A DNA stretch of 64,000 nt. Source: Portunus trituberculatus. Its lineage: Eukaryota > Arthropoda > Malacostraca > Decapoda > Portunidae. Shown here piece by piece: positions 1 through 12,573 of this stretch (position 1 is the stretch's first letter; every line of letters begins with the position of its first letter). Under the pieces are notes generated by a model. The model made no database searches, was not told where the DNA came from, and saw nothing but the letters and a program-made list of their open reading frames with translations. The DNA lies in NCBI RefSeq assembly GCF_017591435.1, contig NC_059268.1, positions 21,068,684-21,132,683 on the forward strand, given 5' to 3'. The position numbers were made by a program, and so were the translations under genes.

Positions 1-108
1 TCGTCCCTCCCACCGCCAGCTCGGGTAACCTTCTATCGGCCTTCCTACGCCGCGGCTGCTACGCCTTATAATGTAGCCAATGCCGCTGCATACTATCTCT
101 GGCACTAA
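1..108 (+). CDS. Possible C-terminal fragment of a protein entering from the left edge
   Basis: Frame 1 is open from the first base to a TAA at 106-108, giving 35 residues rich in Ala, Pro and Tyr (it contains SYAAAATPYNVANAAAYYLWH-like composition and ends in Trp-His). The stretch is GC-rich and unlike the repeats that follow, and Ala/Tyr/Pro-rich tails are common at the C-termini of RNA-binding proteins. No domain is visible and 35 open codons can occur by chance. I do not recognise the protein. It could equally be untranslated or noncoding sequence. Confidence 0.28.
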   Translation, partial: SSLPPPARVTFYRPSYAAAATPYNVANAAAYYLWH

Positions 109-214
109 CGGCACCCTCCCTCGCGGTAATTGGACGCACATGTGTTCCCTCCGCGGTGCAATAGGCTCATAAATCACGCTACTCTCCCAAGGCTCCAAGG
201 CTCCAAAGCTCTAA

Positions 215-522
215 GGCTCGTATTCTCAAACACTTCTGTGCTTCACCTTCATTATTTCAAGAGGGTTTTTATAAAGTGTTTTTACAGTTCTAGAGGCAGA
301 GTGACAAAGTTTCTACATTCTACATACTGGAGAAACACTCTTTTAAAAGACGCTACTCGAAATAATAAGGGTTTTAAGGTGTTTCTACGGTTCTAGAGGC
401 AATGACAATATTTGTACATTATTAACTGTAGAAACACACATGAAAACCCGGCTAATCATCCCTGTGCCCTTGAAAAACAGTTGTGGTGAAAGAGCAATGT
501 GTTTCTGAATACGGAACTAAGG
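215..522 (+). mobile_element. Foldback MITE, copy 1 (internally duplicated)
   Basis: It begins GGCTCGTATTCTCAAACACTTC and ends GTGTTTCTGAATACGG, which are inverted ends. The core TTCTAGAGGCA...ACTGTAGAAACAC occurs twice, making this copy about 310 bp rather than about 215. Confidence 0.75.
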
Positions 523-882
523 CTCATTCACACCTTTAAGGCGAATTTGATTATACACTCTTCTCCTCCTAGGCTTTCACTACGTATGTGTGTGTGCTCG
601 TATTGCCTCGGCTTACGCAATGGCGGTAGTGGTAAGGAAAGAATGAGGCGTGTGTGATTGAGTGATCTGCGCCTATTCCCCTTCCCGGGCCCTGTGCTGC
701 AGCTCCCGGCCCTCTTCTTGCCGTCTCCCTCTCCACCGCCACGTCACTTAATTAATCAAGGAGTGTGCGCTGCTGTGTTACCTTTGCTTCAATGTTTTGT
801 CTCTTCTGCGCCTTCTCCTGCGTCTTGTTCTGATATATTTTTGGTTGGCATTGCTGTTGTTATTGTTGAATGATTAGCAGTG

Positions 883-988
<106 letters not shown>

Positions 989-1316
989 AAGGCCACACAT
1001 CGTGTTAGACACAGACCGGCGCGGCTCACAAGGTAATTTTTACAGTCATCATACCCTTACCTCACCTCATAACCGAACCTCCAACCCGGCAGCCTCCCTC
1101 CCTTCCTGCCTCCCTCGTCCATCTCATGTTAACTCACTCAATGGACCGCTGCACTCACACCGAGACTGAAGCGTGCAGGTACAGTACAAGGATTACTTCA
1201 AATATGCCTTGCTTTTTCCTATTAGATTTTCGAATGCTGTTATAGTGTTGGTACTTAATGCCAACTTGAGTGTAATTTCTATTTGCTTGTGTGGAGAGAC
1301 GCTATAGATAACAAGT

Positions 1317-1532
1317 TTAATATCTTCAGTACTAAGACGCGTTTTCATATTCACTCTGCTTACTGTTTGGTGATTTTTTATACAGCTTGAGAAACTTATC
1401 TGGGGAGTTAGAATAGTGAAGACTCTGGCCATTAATCTTCTGATTTCCATAAACCCTTCCTAATGTCAATAAAATCGTCTAATCGTACACAAATCTCAAG
1501 GTAAAAATACGTCCAAGTACTGTAGGGGTTAA
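1317..1532 (+). mobile_element. piggyBac-like TTAA MITE, copy 1
   Basis: TTAA is at both ends, with inverted ends reading CTTCAGTACTAAGACGCG and, at the right, AGTACTGTAGGGG. The internal family markers are ATACAGCTT, GTGAAGACT, ATTAATCTTCTGA and AATGTCAATAAAATCGTCTA. Confidence 0.8.
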
Positions 1533-2159
1533 GAAGATAAGGTCGTGTTTCATATTTGTGAGAGAAGAGGAAAAGATGACTGGTGTTCAGAAATTTATGT
1601 ATGAGAATTTGGTGTCTTCGTCGCTGTCGCCCCAAAGAGTATTGAAGGAAAAAGTCTCTGTAGGAAAGCTCGTCCACTGCATATCGTTCGTTCTTGAAGC
1701 TCAGCGAAACAATATGAAACTGCAACCAAAACTCCGAAGCACGTGGGTGTTTTTACTTGCCCTTCGGTACAAGAATGTCAAAGTTGGACCATAAACTGTT
1801 TTACGTTCCCCCTCCAACGCTGCCTCTTTCATTCTACACTTTATTGCTGTATCAGGATTCATATACGCGAATAACTAACATATAACGCTCTTTTAATGAC
1901 GTTTTGGCTAATAAGTGCTCATCTGAGTTCTCTTTGATCGTGAGATGAAGAACGCACAATGTTGCACCTTTTGTATTCTACTTCCGTTGGCTCTGTGTCT
2001 GATTCTATCCACATCCAGCCAGTTTATACAGGCGCGCTGATCATAAAAGATCGTCCTGCGCTTACTGGCGTGCTTGTCTTCTTCGCGACTCAGTGCCTCT
2101 TTTTTATTGAATAGTCGCATTGAATTCAAATCGACTCACAAATTGTAAGTATTACCAGT

Positions 2160-2322
2160 ATAAGACTTAAGCGTGTTTTCATGATTCTAGTAGCAGATTA
2201 CCACGATTTCTGCATTACCAACTGCAGAAAAATTATGAAAACACCGCTGGTTATCCTTGTAGCCCGAGAAGGTAGTCGTGGTGAGAGATCTGAGCATTTT
2301 TTGAATACGGATTCAGTCTCAG
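2160..2322 (+). mobile_element. Foldback MITE, copy 2 (left end worn)
   Basis: The core has TTCTAGTAGCAGATTACCACG, CTGCAGAAAAATTATGAAAAC and GTCGTGGTGAGAGA, then TTTTGAATACGG. The left terminal repeat is not clear. Confidence 0.65.
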
Positions 2323-2708
2323 GTAGTCATGAAAACGTTGCACAATAGCTCATTGGAAAGGTGTTAAGCAGAAAGGGACCTGCGTGGCCTGGAATTACTA
2401 GGTAGTGTGCACGAGTATACTGAGGATTGTCTCCTTGTCACCCTTTCCTCCACTCTGCTCCTCCTCCTCCGCACCCACGCCTTCCTGCCTCCCCACCCAC
2501 ACCCCCGTCGAGTCCCTTCCACAACATAAATAACATAAAGCTATAAAAAGCGGGTAGGGTTGCATGAGTCACCGGCGGCACGGCTCCCCTCACCAGGCTG
2601 ACTGAGGGGCGTGAAGGAGGAGGAGGCGGCTGTTCCTGGCCCCGGGCACTGCTCAAACCCTCCTCCTCCTCTTCCTCGCCCGCCATTAAACTAGGATGGC
2701 AGGATTCC

Positions 2709-2710
<2 letters not shown>

Positions 2711-2774
<64 letters not shown>
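2711..2774 (+). repeat. (AC)32 microsatellite
   Basis: An uninterrupted AC run. Confidence 0.97.
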
Positions 2775-2776
<2 letters not shown>

Positions 2777-3633
2777 GACTGACGTCCACTCTTCATACTC
2801 AACACCTGTAAAGTAACTCTTGAATAATTTTTTCAGTGGGAAATTGAAAAGCCGGTATCTTTTTGCACGGTGTCTTATAAAGTGGCCATCCAGAATGAAA
2901 GAGAACCAGAACAGACGACGGAGTTCTTTGCAGGGCTCCGCCAAAACGCACACTGCACGAACCGCCCGTTACTGCTCACCGTCCACAAAAAAAAAAAAAA
3001 AAGATTAAAGGTTAGAGATGTGTAATTTTCTCCAGACGAGGTGCAGGTCCGCCCGTAACCTATAATTTTGTAGCAAATGCAGACCGGTGGATTTTCATGA
3101 ATGAGAAGTGTCTCTTCAACAGGGGAATGTAATCTGGCATTATTAACCCCACGAATACTGAATTATAGATGCATATAATTGCTACAACGCGGAAGGCACA
3201 ACGGTAGAGAGGGCGTTGACAAGCCGTAGGGAGTGTGGGGTGTGGGTATGTGAACAGCACCAGCAGGTAGTGTAGCCAAGCAACACCATACATAAACAAA
3301 CTTTTTTCACTAGTGCCACCAAAGACGCCCCATCGATTAGGGGAAAACCGATGAAGGAAGGCTACCGTATGGCCAGCGGTGTCATGCACCTGCGCCTCCT
3401 TTCCATTACCTGACGTGAGTTTATTGAGGGTATAGTGCAGTAGTTACTTGTGAGCTAATGTTCAGACCCAGTCCCCGCTAACCCCCGCCAGTCATCAGGG
3501 TATTGTCGCGGGGAATAAACAAGAGCAGGCTGACTGACTGACTCGCACCTTCATAGACCTTGTGGCGTGTCCCGCGGCCACACCTCTGTTGAGATGGAGT
3601 CAGCGCGTATTAGCCTTGTGTTGCATTACGTAA

Positions 3634-3636
<3 letters not shown>

Positions 3637-3684
<48 letters not shown>
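3637..3684 (+). repeat. (CT)n microsatellite
   Basis: About 24 CT units. A degenerate ACACC pentamer run follows at 3894-3935. Confidence 0.95.
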
Positions 3685-3686
<2 letters not shown>

Positions 3687-4734
3687 ACAGCACAATTTAT
3701 CACTCCACTGTTACCGTTTCTCTGTGGCTCAGCTTAAACTCATTTCATTCATCTTGTTATTTATCCAGCTTACAGTAAAACACTCATCCAGACACCGGTG
3801 TTCCTTCCTTCTCTTACTCCTCTCCACCGTATCGCATATTTGTGGCATTGCATGATTCTGTGAGTTGTCCGCGGCAAGGTGCGTGTGCGCTAGACACCAC
3901 ACACCACCACACCACACCACACCACACCGCACCACGCCAAGCCAGGCCAGTCCACTCTGACCCTCCAGCGTTCCCTCCCTGACCTTACGGCTGCCGGGAA
4001 ACACAAAGGAGATTTTTTTTCTTCCTTTTTTTTTTTATTGTATATTCTGTATGGGTGAGATGCGGAATATTAAAAGAAAGGCAGAGGTTTGTGGGTCTGC
4101 CTTGATGTGAGGGCGTGGCACGAAAAGCAACGCCTGGCAACCGCACGTGATAGAGGATGGGCGGGGAGGAGGGACAAGGAGGGGTGGGTTTCCAGGAACA
4201 TTGTGTGGGCCTACACTGCCAGTTATCGGATAGTGGCACGCTGTATTTTTTTCATTTTTTTTCTCTTTTTTATTCCGCCTCTCGTTCGCCTTGGCTGAGG
4301 AAGCGGTCATCGGCGCCGGGATCTATAGACTCTTAACGTAGCGCAGGTGACATGTGTGAAGGTCCTCCCTGCATTGCGTCCGCGAGGGCCACAAAAATAA
4401 GGTTATCATACAGTGTAGCTCATCATCCCTCAAATAGGATTTTCAAATGAAGGGGAAAGACTGCAATGTGAGTTCTATGCGAGATTTCCCTTCAAGTTTA
4501 TGCATACTGACTGCTATCCTTGTCTCAGGTGCGGCGCCTCGCTCACTGCGCCGACCTGACATGTAGAGGCAAAGAAGAAAGAAATAGGGAGGGATGAAAA
4601 ACGTAGATCAATATCCTTCACCAGTAGAGGGAAAGAAAAAAGAGAAGGTGGACAAAAGGAGACAAAGGGAGGATTCAGAGCATGGACTGCCCAGAGGGAG
4701 TGTCATTCAACTTACGCTGCAGACCCTGGTATTG

Positions 4735-4738
<4 letters not shown>

Positions 4739-4797
<59 letters not shown>
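4739..4797 (+). repeat. (GT)n microsatellite
   Basis: An uninterrupted GT run of about 29 units. Confidence 0.97.
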
Positions 4798-4800
<3 letters not shown>

Positions 4801-5141
4801 CTCTCCCATTACCACATCTCTCATCTCACCCATCCTGTTTTCTCTCTTCCTGAATTCAATCACTGCAGTTTTCTTCATCTATCGCGCCGTTAAGAGTCGC
4901 GGCTGGAACAAAAATCATGACAGACGAAAAAGGAAAAGAAAAAAATGTCGATGAACATGTCGGGACCCTCTGTATCACATCCTATTATAGTCAAAATCTT
5001 TTATTTTTCTAACGTGAATTATTATATTGATCACCACGACGGCGTTAGAAATTCAATTAAAAGCATGTAGAGTGGAAGTAAAGAGATTGGGGACTAGAGT
5101 AACACGATATAAACTTAATGAATAGATGAGAGAATGAACAC

Positions 5142-5356
5142 TTAACCTCTTCAATACTGGGGCACAATTTTACCTTGAAATTTGTGTAATATTAGATCAT
5201 TTTATTGACATTTGGAAGAGTCTATGGAGGTCAGAAGATTAATGGCTACAGTCTTCACTATTTTATCCCCGCACATGAGTTTTTGAAGCTGTATAAAGTC
5301 ACCAACTAGTAAACAAAATGAATATGGTAGCGCCGTCATGATACTGAAGGAGTTAA
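5142..5356 (-). mobile_element. piggyBac-like TTAA MITE, copy 2
   Basis: This copy is inverted relative to copy 1. TTAA is at both ends and the ends read CCTCTTCAATACTGGGGC and ATACTGAAGGAG. Confidence 0.8.
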
Positions 5357-5824
5357 GTAGACTGAACAACCATCTATACTTGAACGTGACTGAGCGTGAG
5401 CGTGAGTAGGAATCACGGACGGGAGAAGAGAGAAAGGCAAAGGGAGAGTGGGGCGGGCTATCTGGCATTTCCGATGGTTAGAGTAAGTGCGCCAGTGTTT
5501 GAATTCATTAGATTAGGTGAGTAACGAACGTGATGCAGATGTGTTGAGTGTCCCCACCCCAGCATACGCATACTTGTACACACTTGTGGAGTTTAGTAAC
5601 GTCACAAGGCGTATCAAAGTGAACGCCTGTATCTTAAACGTTTTTCATAGCTAGACCAAACGGTGACACGTACCATGGCTAAGGAAATACATTGGATATA
5701 CTGAATTGGAAGTTTGTACGTATCAAAATAGATGATCGTTTGTCTAGCACCTGAACGTAAGCTTTTTCTAGGGTGGGTGAGAAATTATGAGCTGTTCCAA
5801 ATTTTCTTTCTGTCTTTCTACCTT

Positions 5825-6035
5825 ATTCTGAAACACTTCTGCGCCACACCTGCACTACTTTCATAACCTCTAATTGAAGTGACACGGTTTATTAATGATG
5901 ATTCTACGTTTCTAGTAACAGATTAACGTGGTTTCTACATTAATAACAGGAGAAGTACTCTTAAGAACACGGCTAAGCGTATATCTGGTCTTCGGAAATG
6001 GTCGCGGTGAGAGAGCACAGTGTTTCTTAATGCAC
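5825..6035 (+). mobile_element. Foldback MITE, copy 3
   Basis: The left end is TATTCTGAAACACTTCTGCG in the preceding bases. The core is GTTTCTAGTAACAGATTAACG and the right end is GCGGTGAGAGAGCACAGTG. Confidence 0.7.
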
Positions 6036-6062
6036 ATCTTACTTTCTCTCAGCCTTCCCCTT

Positions 6063-6063
<1 letters not shown>

Positions 6064-6145
<82 letters not shown>
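6064..6145 (+). repeat. (AC)40 microsatellite
   Basis: An uninterrupted AC run that directly follows foldback MITE copy 3. Confidence 0.97.
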
Positions 6146-6146
<1 letters not shown>

Positions 6147-6582
6147 TGCGCCTCTTCTATGGTGCCTCCGTGATTCCGCATGTAAATGGCTTAGCAGAAG
6201 GAAACAGCGGAGACCCAAGTGTGGCGATGATGGTGAAGGGGTGTGGTGTAAACTCTCGCTTCATTCCACACCACACTCAACCATATTTAACACCCTCGCA
6301 CTACACGCCACTCTGCATACACCATACACCCACAGCACACAACGGGAGAACAGTACATGAGGGTCTTACAATATATATATACACGCTTTACCATTCAGCA
6401 TTCTTAGCCTCTCCACAACACGTCACTACCTTACCACATGTCGTTGCGCTAAACCTTTAAACAGCACCACATCACCTGTAGCATTGCTGTATGTTTCTGT
6501 GTCACGCTGCATCACCGCTCGCCATAACGTCTCTATGGAAATACAGTGAAATTATTTTATGATGTGTTATGGCCGTCGCTAC

Positions 6583-6586
<4 letters not shown>

Positions 6587-6667
<81 letters not shown>
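6587..6667 (+). repeat. (AC)40 microsatellite
   Basis: An uninterrupted AC run. A (CAC)n run at 6728-6749 and a (GGA)n run at 6889-6917 follow. Confidence 0.97.
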
Positions 6668-7223
6668 ATTACCATACAACCACACGTACATGCAAGCAAC
6701 ACCTACACACATTCAGATACATTTACACACCACCACCACCACCACCACACCGCTTCACCCGTTACGGCGTCAAATCAAGGTTGATAAGACATCCGGCGGG
6801 AGGGATCTCTGTCAGTGTATGGGTTAAGGCTCCTATCTATGCCGTGTTGAGAAAGACCTACCTGCGTCGTAGGTAGAAAGAAGACAAGGAGGAGGAGGAG
6901 GAGGAGGAGGAGGAGGAAGCACACATGTGAAAGTATGCGTATTGATTGATTTGTCCAGATAGTATCGGTAATTTACAGACACTGGACGAGGACAAGGTAT
7001 CGTTGTACACTGTAACTCATCAGACCGCTGCCTCAGCTCGGTGCCTGCCGCGGGGGACTCTGTAAGGTCAGTCTCCGGTAGTGACGGGCGGTGGCGCCTC
7101 TGCCCAAGAGTCACTAGGTACGATCCGATGTCCCCGCTCACCTCCACTAACTCCACCAACACTCCACTGCTTCCAGTACTGCCTTCCCTCCACGTGGCAT
7201 CTTTAATACTTTAGTCCATTCGC

Positions 7224-7225
<2 letters not shown>

Positions 7226-7271
<46 letters not shown>
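7226..7271 (+). repeat. (AC)n microsatellite
   Basis: About 23 AC units. A GT run of about 17 units lies at 7506-7540. Confidence 0.96.
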
Positions 7272-7277
<6 letters not shown>

Positions 7278-7503
7278 TTGACGTTACTGGACGCTGTTTC
7301 CAAAGTTACGCAACCGTCCCTCCCTCGGATATCCTCTATTTGTTGTTCAATGGCAGATAATTCGAGACATCAGGTGATACACATGGCGCAGCAAAAAAAG
7401 AGTTACGAAAGAAAGGCGGGTTTTTCCAGAAATTATTGCATCTGTGGCTTCAGGAGGGAAACGGTGTGTCGAAGCCACGCTGATAGCGGTAGTGGAGTGA
7501 AGG

Positions 7504-7540
<37 letters not shown>

Positions 7541-8316
7541 TATGTGTGTGAGTGCCTTATCATCCCCTCCTCCTATCACTTCCCCTATCTACTGTATGTT
7601 CACGCGTGGCTTCATAACCGCAGGGTATACCAACGCCTCCACGCCTCACAGCGCAACACTCCGCCACCCACTCTTGTTTCCTTGCCTCCCTAGCGATCCG
7701 AAAAGTCCGTCCCTACTTCTGGCACCTCTGTAGGCCAAGTCCCCCCTGCGAGACGGGAGGGGAGGGCGGGTCGCCTTGCATGGCCAGCAGGGAGGCGGCG
7801 GCCTGGGATCAATATGTAGGGCTGGCATGCATTCTGGCCGCCGCCGCCCCCACGCGCTGCTGCGTCACCCCCGCGGCCTCTTTAGCTTTTCGTCACCTTT
7901 CAGTATGGAGGTGCTAGCCATATCTGTGAAGCTTGCGCTGCTTTGGCCTATGATTCACGGCCGCCGCATGTCACGGGGACGGATCCACTCACCGCAGCTG
8001 AATCGCTGAGATGGCGAACTTAACAGCTACTTTTGTATAAAACACCAATGACTACACGAATTTAATACCATTTGATGCTTTGAAAAGGTGGTAACAAACT
8101 GAGAATTCTTTACATGCAGGCATTTAACACATTCACTTCCTACGTATTATGAAGGGAGAGTCTGAAAGTATAACATCCTGAGAGTCGGTACTGAGCTACG
8201 CATCAATATACACCCAACCGATCACTGCTCTATACTCTATGTAATTTCGATTAATTGCTAACACCCGCAGTATATCAACAGTGTGACCTTTAGCTCTTGA
8301 CACCCGAGGCTTCTAC

Positions 8317-8575
8317 GAAAGAGAGACAGAGACAGACAGAAACAGAGACAGAAACAGATAGAGACAGAGATAGAAACAGAGACAGTGACAGAAACAGAGA
8401 GAGAGACAGAGACAGAGATAGACAGAGACAGAGACAGAGAAAGAAAATAGAAACAGAGATGGAAACAGAAACAGATAGAGACGGAGAGACAGACAGAGAT
8501 AGACAGATATAGACATAGAGACAGAGACACAGAGACAGACATAGAGACAAAGACAAATAGAGACACAACAATACT
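8317..8575 (+). repeat. Imperfect (GACAGA)n minisatellite
   Basis: About 260 bp of GACAGA, GAAACA and GATAGA variants, almost free of C outside the repeat unit. It creates long spurious Ser/Leu-rich or Arg/Glu-rich frames. Confidence 0.92.
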
Positions 8576-8730
8576 AGCCATGTTGAGAGAAGCAAACCTC
8601 GTGAGTGTACGTAAGATGAGACAGGTGTTACAGTAATCAGCCTTATTGCTGGCGTAAATTCCCCTCGGTATGAGCCACATGCCTGAGGTGACCGCGATAG
8701 GCCTAAACTGGAGGTTATTTGCGGCTTGAA

Positions 8731-8773
8731 GGTAGTGGTGGTGGTGGTAGTGGTGGTGGTGGTGGTGGTGGTG
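8731..8773 (+). repeat. (GGT)n microsatellite
   Basis: About 14 GGT/AGT triplets. A (CT)26 run follows at 8879-8931. Confidence 0.93.
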
Positions 8774-8874
8774 CAGCAGTGGCCATATCCGAGAGCTAGT
8801 TACTGTTTTGATTTTTTGATAGAGTTCTTGATATTTGGCAAGTGTTTTAAATGAAGTGTTCCTGAGTCGATGAT

Positions 8875-8935
<61 letters not shown>

Positions 8936-9403
8936 GCATTGCTTTTAAATCATTAATATCAGTGAGTAAGATTGGCCGTCAGACAAAACCAGCATAATGG
9001 AAGCCAGTTTATTTTCTGATGTCTGTCGCTTCTTGCTCTCTTGTATCACTCCACGTGGGATTCATTACCTTTAAGTGACTTCTTACCTGTTTTTATTTCT
9101 TCTTCTTTCACTAGCGTTACATCACACACCGAGGAAAAAGACGAAAAAAAAAGAGAAGAAGAAAAAGTTTAGGTGATTCGAATATTTATAGACTACTCGA
9201 AGCTGCCAAATGGGGGTAAAAAAAACAGGAGTTATATATATATTTATACATGCCACGGGGTCATGAATCAGCAATACAAGGCAATGGGTGGGCTGGGCTG
9301 GGTTGGTCTGTTCTCAATCCCTTGCCTGCTACGGCTTCTCTATTATGATTCAAGTTTGGTTCACATGTACAGTACAATGCATAATGGACATGAATAGGAG
9401 TTA

Positions 9404-9602
9404 GGTTTGTATTCTTAAACACTTTTACGCTTCACCTCCACTATTTCTAAAGGCTTTGTTTTAATTTACACGAGTTTTTGAAGGTGTTTTTACAGTTCTA
9501 GAGGCAGAATGACAAGATTTCTGCTTTATTAATTGTAGAAACACTCTTGAAAACTCCGCTAGTCATCTCTGTAGCCTTGGAAAATAGTCGGTTTGAATAC
9601 TG
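9404..9602 (+). mobile_element. Foldback MITE, copy 4
   Basis: The left end is TGTATTCTTAAACACTTTTACG. The core is ACAGTTCTAGAGGCAGAATG and TTGTAGAAACACTCTTGAAA, with a shortened right end GGTTTGAATACTG. Confidence 0.75.
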
Positions 9603-10256
9603 ACCATATATACAAATTGCCAGAGTTAGTTTATTAGCGTTTTGTATATAGCTCGCCTTGTATTCTCGTGTTCCTTTGAAGAGATCGAGTCACTAAAACT
9701 TTCCCGTGTCTATGATTATAAGCTTCGTTCAGTAGTCACCAAAGGATGACTCACGTTTACTACCAGTGTCACATAAGGCATCTAATGTTTACGCAGACTT
9801 CATTGATGGGTGTTCTTGTCTGTCCCATAAAAGTAAACACACTGAAGAAGAGCCAATACATATTCTACTCTTCCATTTGAACTTTGAGAGTCCGCAAGGT
9901 GGTGTATGCAAAGTGACGTCCTTGTATCATTTCATTGGGTTTGCATGACGCTGCGTGGATGTCCGTGGGTGTGAAATTGGCTGCCCATCAAACCCAGTGA
10001 GTCTAGGGCGATAAACAGAGAATTATGCCTCACATCCGTTTGATTATCTGTCTGCTCGTCCGTCCTTCCATCCCTCTGTCTGTCTCTCTCTCTACTCCTC
10101 CATCCGTCCGTATGTCTGTTCGTGCGACTGTCTATTGCCTGTCTGGTTCATCTGGCTGGTTGTCTGGCTATTTATCTGTCTGCGTCTGTGTCTGTCTGTA
10201 TAGCTTGCTTTTTTCTTAGTTGGCAGCCATTCTTTAGCTGAGAACAGCAAGAACAA

Positions 10257-10264
10257 CAACTACA

Positions 10265-10307
<43 letters not shown>

Positions 10308-10318
10308 TATACTACTAC
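10257..10318 (+). repeat. (CTA)n microsatellite
   Basis: About 20 ACT/CTA triplets with one TATA interruption. Confidence 0.95.
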
Positions 10319-11639
10319 TTAGGTTGTCCGTCTGCCTCTGCTCTCCCCTTCTCCTTTCCCCCTTCTCCCCTTGCCTTCCGAAGTCTGTTGCCGCGCGGCC
10401 ATGGAACTCAGGTAGCAGTGTCGTCGCGTGTATCGACTATCTCCCTGGCTGCCGCGGGCTAATTAACAGTCTCTCGTGTGTTACTCACCTGGCTTCGTGC
10501 GGTAATGGTCATTTCGTAACTCACTCGTAGGGGCGTAGGAGGGACGCGCCGCCCTCCGTTGTGTGCCTACTGCTACTGAGGGTGCTAGTTCTGGTGGTGG
10601 TGGTAGTGGTGGTAGTGGTGGTGGTGTGACATGTTTCCAAGCTGGTGTCCTGTCTGATCTTTGGCTGCTGAGTGTGTTTGATTGACTGAATTGAGTGACT
10701 GATTGACTAAATGATTAGGTGACCGAAATAGAGCGAAAGATAGAAGAGAATGAGAGAAAGATACAGAGGGGAAAGACGGAAGGAAGGAAGGAAGGGGAAC
10801 AAGCTGAGACTAGACCTCTTCCTTGTGATTCTTTCCCCTTCTTCCCCCTTCCCTCTTCCTCTTCCCTCAACCTCACCCTCTCATTACAGGCCTCGTGTAT
10901 AACTTTAGCCACCAGTGCATGGAAGGGTGCAGGAATAGGGAAGGGAAAGGGAGGGATATGGGCTGTAGGGAGAGCAGGGGAGGGGCTGGAAAGGTAGAGG
11001 GAAACTGAGAATACATGGGCTCAGGGACTACGGTGAGGCAGTGAGGGTAAATTTAGTAGGGGAAAAAATATAGTGATTGTAGAAGGGGTGAGGCGTACAG
11101 GTGCAAGGAAATATATGTAGAGGTGGAAGGTAAAAAAATTGTTCATTCATACCTGAAAGTGTGGCGAAGGGGTAAAAAAAAAAAAAAAGGAGGAGGAGGA
11201 GGAGGAGGTAATGAAAGAGATATTAACACCAAAAACTTGCATCTTTGGTTTCCTTCCCTGCACCTGAATGATGAAGAAGGACGAGAGCAGTAACAATTGA
11301 CTCACCTGATTACCTCACCTGGTTGGCTTACCTGGTTGGCTGTCCCTTATTGGTATATTTAGGTACACAGGAAGGTAACACATGAACAAATAAAAAGGAT
11401 AACCCGCACGAGGAATGAAATGCGAAAGGATGTTATCGATGAAGCTTGAATATTTTCCTTTCACATGATAACCGAGGAAAGACGAGCAGAAGACCAACAA
11501 AAAGAGAAACTATGGAAAGAAAGCGCAGTTAGGCCTAAACGTTCTCTTTCGTGCTTGCATTTTAAGGACAACTAAAAGAAAACTTCATAATGACTTGAAT
11601 GAATGCCACGTGAGTCTTTAAAGGTAAACTATTGACAAT

Positions 11640-12005
11640 AAACTTAAAAATGTGTGTACCAGTAAAGTAGAAGGAAGAAGAAGGACAAGAAGATAAAATT
11701 ATGATGAAAAGGATGATGAGAGGAAGGAAGGAGAACGAAAAACATGGAGAAAAAAATAGTTTGAAGAGAAGAATAGTGAAAGATGATTAGAAGAGGAGGA
11801 AGAGGAAGAGGAGAGGGAGATAAGAACATGAAGGTTAAGAAGAGGAAGAAAAGGATAAACATAAACGAAAGAAAACGAGAAGAAGATGAGGGAGAGACAA
11901 AAGAAATAGAACAGTTCGAAGGGAAAGGGAAGGAAGAAAGAATTGATAAAAAAAGAATAGAAGAGAAAGGGAAGGAAAGGGAAGGGAAGGGGAAAACATA
12001 TCATG
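11640..12005 (+). repeat. Long purine-rich tract
   Basis: About 365 bp of the plus strand are mostly A and G (GAAGAAGGA-, GAGGAAGAG- and GGGAAGG-type). It is not periodic enough to be a simple repeat. No gene is supported. Confidence 0.85.
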
Positions 12006-12139
12006 AGAGACTGTCGTTCTTGATCATTATGAGTCGTGTTGTGGGCCACCTCTCTTTTTTTGGCCAGTACTTTTTGCTGTGGGGGCGGCCAAGGCGGAGG
12101 GACGGGAGAGGGAGGGGAGAGAGAGCTGGGGATGGGGAC

Positions 12140-12365
12140 TTTGATGTATCCGCTTGTTTCCCTCTCCCCTCCCGTTTACCTCCCCTCACTATCACCCTTT
12201 CCTCCCTCCCAGCACCCTTCACCCATCTCTACCTCCCTCCTCTCCTCCTCCTCCTCCTCCTTCTCTCCCGTGCCTGTCATCCTCCTCTTCTTTCTCCATG
12301 AATTCTTCCCCGCTCTTCATTCTCCTTCTCTTCCTCCTCTCTTGCTTCTTCCTTCCTATCACTCC
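12140..12365 (+). repeat. Long pyrimidine-rich tract
   Basis: About 225 bp mostly C and T on the plus strand (CTCCTCCTCC- and CCCTCCC-type), following the purine tract after about 130 bp. Confidence 0.85.
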
Positions 12366-12386
12366 TACATCTTGGTTTCTATCCTT

Positions 12387-12389
<3 letters not shown>

Positions 12390-12475
<86 letters not shown>

Positions 12476-12528
12476 GTGCAGTGACAGGGAAGGAGGGAAC
12501 ACGCGGGGAAGTGTTTGGTGGGGGTGGC

Positions 12529-12572
<44 letters not shown>
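12390..12572 (+). repeat. Compound (GT)n(GA)n ... (AC)n microsatellite
   Basis: (GT)33 at 12390-12456 and (GA)8 to 12472, then 60 bp of G-rich unique sequence, then (AC)20 at 12532-12571. The GT and AC arms are complementary and could fold back. Confidence 0.95.

Positions 12573-12573
<1 letters not shown>

Noticed and set aside
1558..1794. Plus-strand frame starting MREEEKMTG
   Set aside because: No domain, no splice support, and surrounded by MITE sequence; likely chance.
11783..12301. Frame of 172 codons rich in Arg, Glu and Lys, then Leu and Pro
   Set aside because: It follows the purine-rich then pyrimidine-rich tracts; composition alone explains its length.
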